Positions 45,095 through 52,953 of a DNA stretch of 64,000 bases are shown here, in pieces. The position numbers and the translations under genes were made by a program. The stretch covers positions 1 through 64,000 of the forward strand of contig JBFMGC010000008.1 in NCBI GenBank assembly GCA_040752815.1, read 5' to 3'. The notes under the pieces are model-generated. The model searched no databases. It had not been told where the DNA came from and worked only from the letters and a program-made list of their open reading frames with translations. Within the stretch, counting starts at the first letter, position 1, and every line of letters begins with the position of its first letter. This DNA is from Candidatus Zixiibacteriota bacterium. Its GTDB lineage: Bacteria; Zixibacteria; MSB-5A5; GN15; FEB-12.

Positions 45095-45217
45095 ATGGCC
45101 CTTCACTGCCCGCGGTGTCATATTGCCATGAAGGAGCAGAAGCGCAGTTTTCATAAGTGTCGCAAGTGGATCTGCCCGAAGTGCCGGTTTGTCCGTTTTC
45201 AGACTGTCAGGAAGTGA
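45095..45217 (+). CDS. Tiny zinc-ribbon protein
   Basis: This 40-residue frame starts 3 bases after the stop of gene D. Its five cysteines (C5, C8, C22, C27, C30) include two CPxC knuckles, HCPRCH and WICPKCR, the pattern of a four-cysteine zinc ribbon, in a very basic protein (net charge about +10). Such small ribbons often bind nucleic acid. Position suggests co-expression with the membrane operon. There is no strong ribosome site, so translation would depend on gene D. Confidence 0.55.
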   Translation: MALHCPRCHIAMKEQKRSFHKCRKWICPKCRFVRFQTVRK

Positions 45218-45276
45218 TGGCATCGAGCGGATTTCCTGCGTAAAAGTAGGGTGTGACCGGTTGAATACGTGGGCGT

Positions 45277-46095
45277 TTGCCGAGTAGTAAGGTGAAGCGG
45301 AACATTCCGCAGACGGCTTCAGTGAATATCAGAGTCGGAACATCGGGTTACAGTTTCGAGGACTGGCGCGGCTGTTTCTACCCGCCGGACATCGACAAAG
45401 GCAAGATGCTGGATTTCTACGCCGGCCGATTCAGCACGGTCGAGATTAACAGCACCTACTACCGCATCCCGCATCCGCGAGTGTTCGAGAATATGGTGCG
45501 CAAGACATCCGAGGACTTCGATTTCATGGTTAAAACGCCGCAGTCGTTCACGCACCGCCGCAATGAACTGGGCAAAGACCGTCAGGCTTTCGCCGATGCC
45601 CTCAAGCCGCTGGCGGAGTCGGGACGGCTGTCAGGACTGCTTGCGCAGTTCCCGTACTCATTTAAGTTCACTCCGCAGAACCTGGATCATCTCAGTATCT
45701 GCCGCGACGCGGTCGCGCCGCACCCGCTCTTTACCGAGTTTCGCCACATCAGCTGGGTGAACCGGGCGACATATGATCGCCTGAAAGCTGAAGGGATAGG
45801 GTATGTCTGTGTCGACGAGCCGGAGCTGCCCGGCCTTCTGAAGCCGGACTGCTTTGCCACTACGGACTTCGCCTATATCCGCCTGCACGGGCGCAACGCC
45901 GAGCAGTGGTGGGACGGAGGCGCGCTGCGTTATGACTATTCTTACTCTGAGGAGGAGCTGCAATACTGGCGCGACAAAGTGAATAAGATCGCCGCCAAGG
46001 TTCGATCCACGTACGTGTTCTTCAACAACTGCCACATGGGGCAGGCGGTCAACAATGCGGCACAGTTCGCAGCGATGCTGAGACACGTTGAATGA
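45277..46095 (+). CDS. DUF72 (YecE-like) TIM-barrel protein
   Basis: A 272-residue cytoplasmic protein of the DUF72 family. Markers are IRVGTSGYSFEDWRGCFYPP, EINSTYYRIP, DFMVKTPQSFTH, GLLAQFPYSF, FTEFRHISW, YIRLHGRN and the closing YVFFNNCHMGQAVNNA. The family adopts a TIM-barrel fold like xylose isomerase; its reaction is unknown. The start is uncertain: TTG 45277 gives 272 residues, while GTG at 45292 or 45322 would also keep the conserved part. No start has a good ribosome site. Confidence 0.88.
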   Translation: MPSSKVKRNIPQTASVNIRVGTSGYSFEDWRGCFYPPDIDKGKMLDFYAGRFSTVEINSTYYRIPHPRVFENMVRKTSEDFDFMVKTPQSFTHRRNELGKDRQAFADALKPLAESGRLSGLLAQFPYSFKFTPQNLDHLSICRDAVAPHPLFTEFRHISWVNRATYDRLKAEGIGYVCVDEPELPGLLKPDCFATTDFAYIRLHGRNAEQWWDGGALRYDYSYSEEELQYWRDKVNKIAAKVRSTYVFFNNCHMGQAVNNAAQFAAMLRHVE

Positions 46096-46122
46096 GTCAC
46101 CCTTCGACAGGCTCAGGGTGAC
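46096..46122 (+). repeat. Hairpin GTCACCCT-TCGACAGGCTC-AGGGTGAC
   Basis: An 8-bp stem (46096-46103 with 46115-46122) directly follows the DUF72 stop. The core CCTTCGACAGGCTCAGGG is a sequence that recurs between genes in many unrelated bacterial genomes. Only one copy is seen in this window. It may act as a transcript end. Confidence 0.6.
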
Positions 46123-46141
46123 CTTGTGACCCGCGGACTTT

Positions 46142-46257
46142 GGTGACGGTGGGATTCTTAATGTGCACTTGTGTGCTGCCGGCCTCGCCGCGGCGGGCCG
46201 TCCGGAGGACGTGCGGTCGCCGGCGCTGTCGGGCGGGTCGCGGCTAAGAACATCACC
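46142..46257. repeat. GC-rich segment flanked by inverted repeats
   Basis: GGTGACGGTGGGATTCTTA (46142-46160) and TAAGAACATCACC (46245-46257) are imperfect inverted repeats around an 84-base GC-rich core. The core includes CTGTCGGGCGGGTCGC, resembling the TCGGGC repeats elsewhere. No open frame is present. It could be a small non-coding mobile repeat or just a decayed patch. Confidence 0.35.
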
Positions 46258-46363
46258 CTAGCGAAAGCAAACTGACCCGTTACGAATCGATTAACCTACC
46301 CGATTTTGGTTGACTCTCTCTCTGAAAACTCTTAACCCTACCGCCTGTTTTTGAGGAAATGTA

Positions 46364-47296
46364 ATGTATTTAAGGCTGGAAGGCATCACCAAACGGTACG
46401 ACGGCAAGACCGCTGTGGAGAATCTTTCCATGGAAGTGCCAAGGGGCTGCATCTACGGCATGATTGGTCCCAATGGCGCCGGCAAGACGACCACGATCCG
46501 TATGGTTATGGACGTAATCGCGCCCGATTCCGGGCGGATACTCATTGATGGGAAAGTGCCGGACGGTTCGTTTCGAGATCGGGTTGGCTATTTGCCGGAA
46601 GAGCGTGGCCTTTATAAGAAGATGACCCTTCGCGAGGTGATGACCTACCTGGCCGAACTCAAAGGCTATCCGCGAGGCAAGATAAACCGGTCGGTTGGAC
46701 CGTGGCTCGAGCGGATGGGACTCAGGGAGTACGAACTCAAAAAGGTCGAGGAGCTTTCGAAGGGAATGGCCCAAAAGCTCCAGTTCATTACCACGATTCT
46801 GCATGAGCCGGAGATGGTCATCTTTGACGAGATCTTCTCCGGACTTGATCCGCTGAATATCGAATTGGTGAAGGACGCTCTTCTGGAATTGAAGCGCCAG
46901 GGCAAGACGATACTGTTCTCCACCCACGTGATGGAGCAGGCCGAGAAGCTGTGCGACTATATCTGCATGATCTCACGCGGACACAAGGTTCTCGATGGGC
47001 GTATCGGTGATGTGAAGGCGAGGTTTGGACGGAACACTCTGCAGATGTCATTCGAGGGTGACGGCAGCTTCATTCGCGGTCTGCCCGGTGTCGATGACGT
47101 GATCGAGTTCAACAACTATGTAGAGGTTCGCCTGTCGGCTAAAACGCAGGCTCACGATATCCTTCAGGCTGTGGTGGGCCGGATCAAAGTGAGCAGGTTC
47201 GAGGTGGTGGCGCCGTCGCTGTACGACATCTTCATAGACCAGGTCAAGGTCGACTCGTCTGAGCTGGCCAGTCAACCGGGGGGACAGCATGTCTAA
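46364..47296 (+). CDS. NatA-like ABC exporter ATPase
   Basis: A 310-residue ATPase with Walker A GPNGAGKTT, signature region ELSKGMAQKLQF, Walker B MVIFDEIFSGLDP and H-loop STH. The residue after the catalytic Glu is Ile rather than Pro, common in the NatA/YhaQ group. A C-terminal extension (about 220-310, DUF4162 type) follows. It overlaps the permease gene by 8 bases; together they form a two-component exporter of the Na+ (NatAB) or peptide type, with the cargo unknown. Confidence 0.9.
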   Translation: MYLRLEGITKRYDGKTAVENLSMEVPRGCIYGMIGPNGAGKTTTIRMVMDVIAPDSGRILIDGKVPDGSFRDRVGYLPEERGLYKKMTLREVMTYLAELKGYPRGKINRSVGPWLERMGLREYELKKVEELSKGMAQKLQFITTILHEPEMVIFDEIFSGLDPLNIELVKDALLELKRQGKTILFSTHVMEQAEKLCDYICMISRGHKVLDGRIGDVKARFGRNTLQMSFEGDGSFIRGLPGVDDVIEFNNYVEVRLSAKTQAHDILQAVVGRIKVSRFEVVAPSLYDIFIDQVKVDSSELASQPGGQHV

Positions 47297-48611
47297 GTTT
47301 CTGGTCATCTTGCGCCGGGAATACGCACAACTGGTCAAGAAGAAGTCCTTCCTGATAATGACGCTCCTGACACCGGGTATCATGGTGGCGTTCATGTTCC
47401 TGCCGGCGTTTTTCATGCAGCAGGGATCGGACCGGGTAGAATCGTTTGCGGTGATCGACCGTGACGGCCACGGCCTGGGACAGCAGTTGGCCGACGCCAT
47501 GGAATCGTACCTGCTGGCCGATTCTGTAACCCAAGCCTATCGGCGTGACAGCGTGGTGGAGATCAGCGCCGAAGATGCAGAGCTGTACAATCAGAACTAC
47601 GAGCGATTGGTACAGCGCATCCGTGAGCGCAAGCTTCAGTATCTCATGGTGCTGAACCGCGACGCATATCTGGCTGATTCTGCCCTGTTGCTCGTAACCA
47701 ATTCGGACAACATCCGCACCCTCAATCGTCTGGAATCTCAGGTGAGCAAGGTGCTGGCCAAGCAGCGGGTCGAGATCAGCCGCCTCAACATTCCGGTAGA
47801 TTCTGTGATGGCGCTAACGCGCACTGTCGATCTACCGAGGCGCGATACGAAAGGCGAGGTGGTCAGCACCGAGGCCAAGTTTATCACCGGCACGGTCTTG
47901 ATGATGCTGATCTATATGCTGATCCTGATCGACGGCCAGGCCATGATGCAGTCGGTGATCGACGAGAAATCTGGGCGGATTATGGAAGTGCTGGTGTCAT
48001 CGGCAACACCGTTCCAAATCATGGCCGGGAAGATAGTCGGCACCGGGCTGGCGGCGCTGACCCAGGTGGGCATCTGGATACTGGGCGCGGTCCTGCTGAT
48101 GGCCTATTCGGCGTCATCCGGCACTCAACTCGACAGCTCCATTACGCGGAGCGTATTCAATCCCGCGACCGTGGTCTGTTTCGCCTGCTTCCTGGTGCTC
48201 GGTTACCTGCTGTTCTCGACCATATTTGCTTTTATCGGCTCGCTGGTTAACAGCACAAAAGAGGCGCAGCCTCTAATCATGCCGGTCATCATGATCTTGT
48301 TCGTGCCGGCGATGATGATCGGCTTTGCCGTGCTCGAATCGCCCGATGCCGGGTGGCTTCGTGTTGTCTCGTTCTTCCCGACCTATACGCCGCTCGTAAT
48401 GATGATGCGGGTATCGGTGGTAGCGCCGACCGTCGACGGCAACCCGCTGCTTTCACCCATTATGGGCGAGGCGGTGTTGAGCATGATCGGCATGGTGCTG
48501 GCGCTGTTCATAGCGGTCTGGATTACGTCGCGAGTGTTCCGCGTGGGCATATTAATGTACGGCAAGCGCCCGACCCTGCCGGAAATTGTCAGGTGGGTCA
48601 GGCACGGATAG
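47289..48611 (+). CDS. NatB-like ABC-2 permease
   Basis: A 440-residue permease. A first helix (about 22-42) is followed by a large extracytoplasmic domain (45-195), then five or six helices (about 198-430) with DGQAMMQSVIDEKSGRIMEVLVSSATPFQIMAGKI, the hallmark of the NatB/YhaP ABC-2 group. It forms the channel of the exporter powered by the preceding ATPase. The next gene, a DD-carboxypeptidase, starts at the very next base, so cell-envelope stress or wall turnover may be linked, though this is only context. Confidence 0.9.
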   Translation: MSKFLVILRREYAQLVKKKSFLIMTLLTPGIMVAFMFLPAFFMQQGSDRVESFAVIDRDGHGLGQQLADAMESYLLADSVTQAYRRDSVVEISAEDAELYNQNYERLVQRIRERKLQYLMVLNRDAYLADSALLLVTNSDNIRTLNRLESQVSKVLAKQRVEISRLNIPVDSVMALTRTVDLPRRDTKGEVVSTEAKFITGTVLMMLIYMLILIDGQAMMQSVIDEKSGRIMEVLVSSATPFQIMAGKIVGTGLAALTQVGIWILGAVLLMAYSASSGTQLDSSITRSVFNPATVVCFACFLVLGYLLFSTIFAFIGSLVNSTKEAQPLIMPVIMILFVPAMMIGFAVLESPDAGWLRVVSFFPTYTPLVMMMRVSVVAPTVDGNPLLSPIMGEAVLSMIGMVLALFIAVWITSRVFRVGILMYGKRPTLPEIVRWVRHG

Positions 48612-49535
48612 GTGTATCGGAGTTCGGAACAGATGGTTGATCGGAAAAGACTAGGCCGGACATTGGTGCTGCTCGCAGCTTTCGTTTTCTTCTCGGCCAA
48701 CAGCATCTACTTTCTCGAACGGCCGGGCGGGCCGCTGATGGCCGCGGGGGAGAGGACCATCAGCTTTGATTTCGATCACCTCCGCGACGGCTCCAAGCTC
48801 AAGCTGGGCGCCAAAGCCGCGTTGCTGGTCAACTACGAAAACGGCGAGGTACTTTACGCGCGCAATGCCGATGTGCAGCGACCGATTGCATCGATCACTA
48901 AACTGGTCACGGCAATGGTGGTGATGGACAGGCGTTTGGATTTGAGTACGGTAGTTACGGTCACTCAGGACGACGTCCGCAACTCATCGCGCTCGCGACT
49001 GCGGGCCGGGTATCAACTGACCGCCAATGATCTGATGTACGCCGCCCTGCTAAACTCCGACAACCGGGCGGCGCGCGCCCTGGCACGCGCCGCCTGCGGC
49101 TCAGTTGAGTCGTTCGTGAAAGAAATGAATCTCAAAATGAAGAAGCTGGGACTGAGGAATACCGAATTCTTTGAGCCGACCGGGCTCGACTCGCGAAACG
49201 TCTCCACAGCCCATGAGGTCGCCAAGATCCTCCATTACGCGTACGAGTACGAACTAATACGCAAGATAACGTCCGAGAAATCGCACCTCTGCCGGGTCGT
49301 CAACAGGAAGAACAAACAGATTCGCATGGCCAATACGAACATGATAGTCAACTCCACCTACAAAGTGTTGACCGGCAAGACCGGCTATATCGACGCATCC
49401 GCATACTGCCTGACCACTTTGGTGCAAAACAGGGGAGGGGAGAAGCTCACCTGTGTGGTTCTGGGCGTGCCTGGAGATCGCCAGCGGTTCCGCGAGGCGC
49501 GCAAGCTTGTCGATTGGGGATTCAGTCGGATCTGA
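48612..49535 (+). CDS. D-alanyl-D-alanine carboxypeptidase (S11, DacA-like)
   Basis: This 307-residue penicillin-binding enzyme trims the last D-Ala from peptidoglycan stem peptides. The N-terminal segment (about 20-37) is an uncleaved or cleaved signal. Catalytic motifs are present in order: SITK (serine at about 95), SDN in LLNSDNRAARAL, and KTG in VLTGKTGYIDAS. It lacks the C-terminal beta domain and amphipathic anchor of E. coli PBP5, so it is a short form. The start is GTG directly after the permease stop; ATG 48633 is an alternative. It is convergent with the TPR gene, 11 bases apart. Confidence 0.9.
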   Translation: MYRSSEQMVDRKRLGRTLVLLAAFVFFSANSIYFLERPGGPLMAAGERTISFDFDHLRDGSKLKLGAKAALLVNYENGEVLYARNADVQRPIASITKLVTAMVVMDRRLDLSTVVTVTQDDVRNSSRSRLRAGYQLTANDLMYAALLNSDNRAARALARAACGSVESFVKEMNLKMKKLGLRNTEFFEPTGLDSRNVSTAHEVAKILHYAYEYELIRKITSEKSHLCRVVNRKNKQIRMANTNMIVNSTYKVLTGKTGYIDASAYCLTTLVQNRGGEKLTCVVLGVPGDRQRFREARKLVDWGFSRI

Positions 49536-49546
49536 CGGGTACGCCG

Positions 49547-51064
49547 CTACGGCACCATTTTGGCGCGCAGCTCGTCGGCACGGCGTCCGGCGTCCTGTCT
49601 GATGAGCGCGTAGGTAATGCTGTTAAGCTGATAGGTCCGCGCCGCCCGGTCGAATAGCTCCGCCGCGCGGGTAATGTCTCCAAGACCTTCGTAGGCCTTC
49701 GCCAGATGATAGAGCGTCCACGCCTGTAGCAAGTCAGACTGTTCGAGATGCGATATGGCCTGGGCATAATCGCCCTCCGCCAGTGAGACTAATCCAAGGG
49801 AGAGATAAGCGCTTCTCGTTCTCGCGGGATTGACCAATGGTTCAACTTCGGTCAGGTAAGCTTCCGTCTGCTGCCGGGCCTCGCTCAACCGTCCTCGTTC
49901 GCGGTAAATAAGGGACTGATACAGGTAGGCGTTTTGGCGGGCATTTCGCTTGATGCGGGGGAAGAGTTCCGACTTGTCAATGATCTCAACCGATTGTGCC
50001 AGCCGCTGCTGGGCCTCGTCGAACCGCCCCAGACGGGCAAGCAGGAAAATCATCGTGTTCAAATCGTCGGACATGGCGGCTGGATCGGACATAGTCGAGT
50101 CAAGGCGATAAAGCTCTTCGAGCCTGGCCAGCCCTGTCTCCAAGTCACCCTGGTCCACGTAGGTGACGGCAAAGCCCACAATTGCAGCTCGGCGGTGCCC
50201 GATGCCCGCGCCGGATTCGAACAGCTTCTCGAGCTCCATTCTCGCCTCGTCATGTCTGCCCATGAACACGAGGTTGGCGGAGATCCCGATTCGCGACGCG
50301 CCAAACGACGGGTCATGCGCGAGGGATTTTCGGTACTGCTCTATTGCCGCCTCAAACTGCCCCTGGCGGGTCAGCAGCTCCGCATAGGAGTCGTAGGGCT
50401 TGGGATCGTCCGGGATGAGCCTGATATACTCCTGGAAAGCACGCCCGGCAGCCTCATAATCCTCGAGAAAATTGTAGGAGTAGCCGAGAACGTTGTACGG
50501 CGGGGCGTAGCCCGGGGCAATCCGCACGATATCCTCACAGACGCTGACGGCCGAGTCGTACTCCCGTTGACCGAAATACTCGGCGGCCAGAAACATCAGC
50601 GCGCGAGGATCGCGAGGGTACTGTCGGGCGAGTTCCCTGAGCAGCTCAATCTGAGTGGCAGGGTCGCCGTTAGCTCCGGCTAACATCGCCTCAATCAACA
50701 ACTGTTCCCCCTCTGATGCCCGCGCTGCGTACTTTCCGGCCAATTGAATGTGCTCGAAATAACCTTTGGCGCTCTGCTCCGAAATGGCCGAGTAGAGGTA
50801 GGCCAGGGCGAACTGAGGATCAGCGTCGATCGCCTTATCGAAATACTGCTGGGCTTCATGGAAACGTAGGTTGTCACAGAGCTCAGCACCGGCCAGGAAC
50901 GCCTCCCGTGCTGCAGATGAAGAGGTCGATATCGGAATTCGGCCATCGCCACCACCGCCGCACTGGCACAACCCTAATAGACCCGCCACGGCGGCGGCCA
51001 CTACGAATGTAGGGTAACTTTTACTGCCCCAGTTCAAATCACGGCTGCTCACGGCAGATTTCAA
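49547..51064 (-). CDS. TPR-repeat protein (paralogue 1)
   Basis: A 505-residue protein with an N-terminal hydrophobic segment (20-36) followed by CQCGGGGDG, which could be a lipoprotein or anchor site. Tetratricopeptide repeats cover most of the rest. Segments such as CDNLRFHEAQQYFDKAIDAD, ALAYLYSAISEQSAKGYFEH and YIRLIPDDPKPYDSYAELLT align almost word for word with the neighbouring paralogue. The start is TTG (51064), or GTG at 51052; both lack a clear ribosome site. A scaffold role in the envelope is inferred. Confidence 0.8.
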   Translation of the reverse strand: MKSAVSSRDLNWGSKSYPTFVVAAAVAGLLGLCQCGGGGDGRIPISTSSSAAREAFLAGAELCDNLRFHEAQQYFDKAIDADPQFALAYLYSAISEQSAKGYFEHIQLAGKYAARASEGEQLLIEAMLAGANGDPATQIELLRELARQYPRDPRALMFLAAEYFGQREYDSAVSVCEDIVRIAPGYAPPYNVLGYSYNFLEDYEAAGRAFQEYIRLIPDDPKPYDSYAELLTRQGQFEAAIEQYRKSLAHDPSFGASRIGISANLVFMGRHDEARMELEKLFESGAGIGHRRAAIVGFAVTYVDQGDLETGLARLEELYRLDSTMSDPAAMSDDLNTMIFLLARLGRFDEAQQRLAQSVEIIDKSELFPRIKRNARQNAYLYQSLIYRERGRLSEARQQTEAYLTEVEPLVNPARTRSAYLSLGLVSLAEGDYAQAISHLEQSDLLQAWTLYHLAKAYEGLGDITRAAELFDRAARTYQLNSITYALIRQDAGRRADELRAKMVP

Positions 51065-51098
51065 GAAACGGATTTACGGAGCCGAATCAAGCGGTTTG

Positions 51099-52631
51099 TT
51101 ACCGTGAATCGGAACTGGCAGCTATTTCCGACGACCTCTCGGAGGCGCCTGGTCCGGGCCTGCCGGCCAGCGCCATAGAACCGACTTTATCACGGGCTTT
51201 CGCGCGGACGAAAGCCTGTGTTAATTGGGTGAATTGATCGTACTCGGAGGCCTGGCGATAATACTTGATCGCCTGGGTGATATCGCCAATGGCTTCAAGT
51301 GCGCGCGCCAAGTGGAATTGGTTATACGCCTGACTTAGGTCGGACTGCATGAGTTCATCGGCTGCGTCGCCCGGACGGCCCTCCGCAAGGGCGATCAGGC
51401 CCAGTGTCTGATGAGCCAATTGGAGCCTCACTGGATCATCGAGCGTTGCCACCCGGCTTAGGTAATCCTTGGCGCAGGCGAGGGCCGCGTCAGTTTTGGA
51501 TCGGCCCAACCAGACAAGAGCTTGTCTCCGAAGGTGGTCTATCTGACGACTTTCCAGCAGGGTCGGATGCGAGATACACTTCTCGGCAGCCTGTAGGGCC
51601 CGGGTGAACGCTTTTGAAGCCTCGTTGGGTAGTCCGGATTCAAGCAGTACCAAACCCAGGTTGTCCAGATCGGAGACCAAAGCGGCGAAGTCACCTGCCG
51701 CCCTGGACAATTCGCACGACTTTGTCAACTCGGACGCCGCGCTCGCCAGATCGCCCTGGTCCGCATAAGAAGTCGCCAGGCCAAGCAACGCCGTTCTGCG
51801 CTGACCGTCGTCGTCGGCCAGTTCATAGAACTGCCTGAGTTGATCTCTCGCTTCAGCGTATCGACCTAACAGATTGAGGCCGCGCGCGATGCCAAGATGG
51901 GACAAGTCGAAGTCAGGCCTGATTTCGAGCGCCCGGCGGTAGAACGTGATGGCTTCGTCAACCCTGTTCATCTGGGTTAGCAGATCGGCATAGGAATCAT
52001 AGGGGTTGGGATCGTCGGGAATAAGCTCCATGTACTTGAGGAAACATCTCTCGGCCGCCGGCAAATTCCCAAGAAAGCGGTAACAGTACCCCAGGCCGTT
52101 GTAGGCCTGCGAGAACCCAGGATCATACGAGATTGCGCCGAGGTACTCGTCGACTGCGCCCGGCCAATCCTTCTTGTAGAACAGCGAATTCCCGAATTCG
52201 TTATGTGCCCGAGGATCGGTTGGATAAAGCTCGACCAGACGCTTCAGCAGATTCTGTTCCTCGACCGGCCGGCGCGCATAGAGCGCTTCAGCCGCCCGTA
52301 TCAGCAAACACTCGCCCTCAGAGACCCTGTCCGCCAATCCAGCGGCACGAATTCGGGCGGCGGCGCGCCCCTCCAACGACGGGTGCGTGCGAGACAGATA
52401 AAGATAAGCAAGAGCGAAACCGGAATCTTCGCCCACCGCCCGCTCAAAGTGCTCATACGCCTCCGGCATGCGTAGCCGCTCGAAGAGATCCCGACCCATT
52501 ATAAAATGTGAACGCGCGACGGTGGAATTTGTGGTGACCGGGATGACCAGGGCGGCAGGAGTGTCACCAAGCAAATAGATGGCGGCCAAGCCCAGGGCAA
52601 TAACTAAGATAGCGGAAACCAGTATCTTCAT
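51099..52631 (-). CDS. TPR-repeat protein (paralogue 2)
   Basis: A 510-residue protein with one N-terminal membrane segment (3-21) and about ten TPR units; typical is YMELIPDDPNPYDSYADLLT. Order and spacing of repeats match paralogue 1 34 bases downstream, so the two arose by tandem duplication and have since diverged. The C-terminal 30 residues are Gly/Ser-rich (GRPGPGASERSSEIAASSDS) and differ from the paralogue. Both probably come from one transcript. Binding partners are unknown. Confidence 0.82.
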   Translation of the reverse strand: MKILVSAILVIALGLAAIYLLGDTPAALVIPVTTNSTVARSHFIMGRDLFERLRMPEAYEHFERAVGEDSGFALAYLYLSRTHPSLEGRAAARIRAAGLADRVSEGECLLIRAAEALYARRPVEEQNLLKRLVELYPTDPRAHNEFGNSLFYKKDWPGAVDEYLGAISYDPGFSQAYNGLGYCYRFLGNLPAAERCFLKYMELIPDDPNPYDSYADLLTQMNRVDEAITFYRRALEIRPDFDLSHLGIARGLNLLGRYAEARDQLRQFYELADDDGQRRTALLGLATSYADQGDLASAASELTKSCELSRAAGDFAALVSDLDNLGLVLLESGLPNEASKAFTRALQAAEKCISHPTLLESRQIDHLRRQALVWLGRSKTDAALACAKDYLSRVATLDDPVRLQLAHQTLGLIALAEGRPGDAADELMQSDLSQAYNQFHLARALEAIGDITQAIKYYRQASEYDQFTQLTQAFVRAKARDKVGSMALAGRPGPGASERSSEIAASSDSR

Positions 52632-52953
52632 GACTAATGCTGATTAGTTGACGACTTTTCGGGGGAATCCCCGGTTATCGACACTATTAGCATAGGTCGG
52701 CTTTCCGGCGGTGAGCTTGATTGGAAAGATACACTACCGAGGGTGTCCTCGGCTCGACAGGGCGACCTGGCGGATAATAGCGAGCTTCAAGCGGCGGTCT
52801 TTGGGCACTGCTTGGAAAGCGATACGGGCAGGGAAGTGCGAAACCAGGAGGTTAGAGGAGCGTGAGGACAGAGCAAGTAGAACGTCCTGTAATATATATT
52901 ATGTTAACTCTCCGAAATACTAAACCGCCTCTGAATCATCCCAAACCGCTCCG
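52632..52953. other. Gap between leuS and TPR genes
   Basis: No gene is seen in these 322 bases. Visible elements are an AT-rich run (TAATATATATTATG near 52890-52903), which could be part of a promoter for the minus-strand TPR genes but has no clear -35, and a small hairpin GGGG-GAAT-CCCC near 52661. The dispersed hairpin repeats of the other gaps are absent here. Confidence 0.4.

Noticed and set aside
52659..52673. Small GGGG-GAAT-CCCC hairpin as a terminator
   Set aside because: Only 4-5 bp, no T-run on either strand in the right place, and it lies upstream of the TPR gene.
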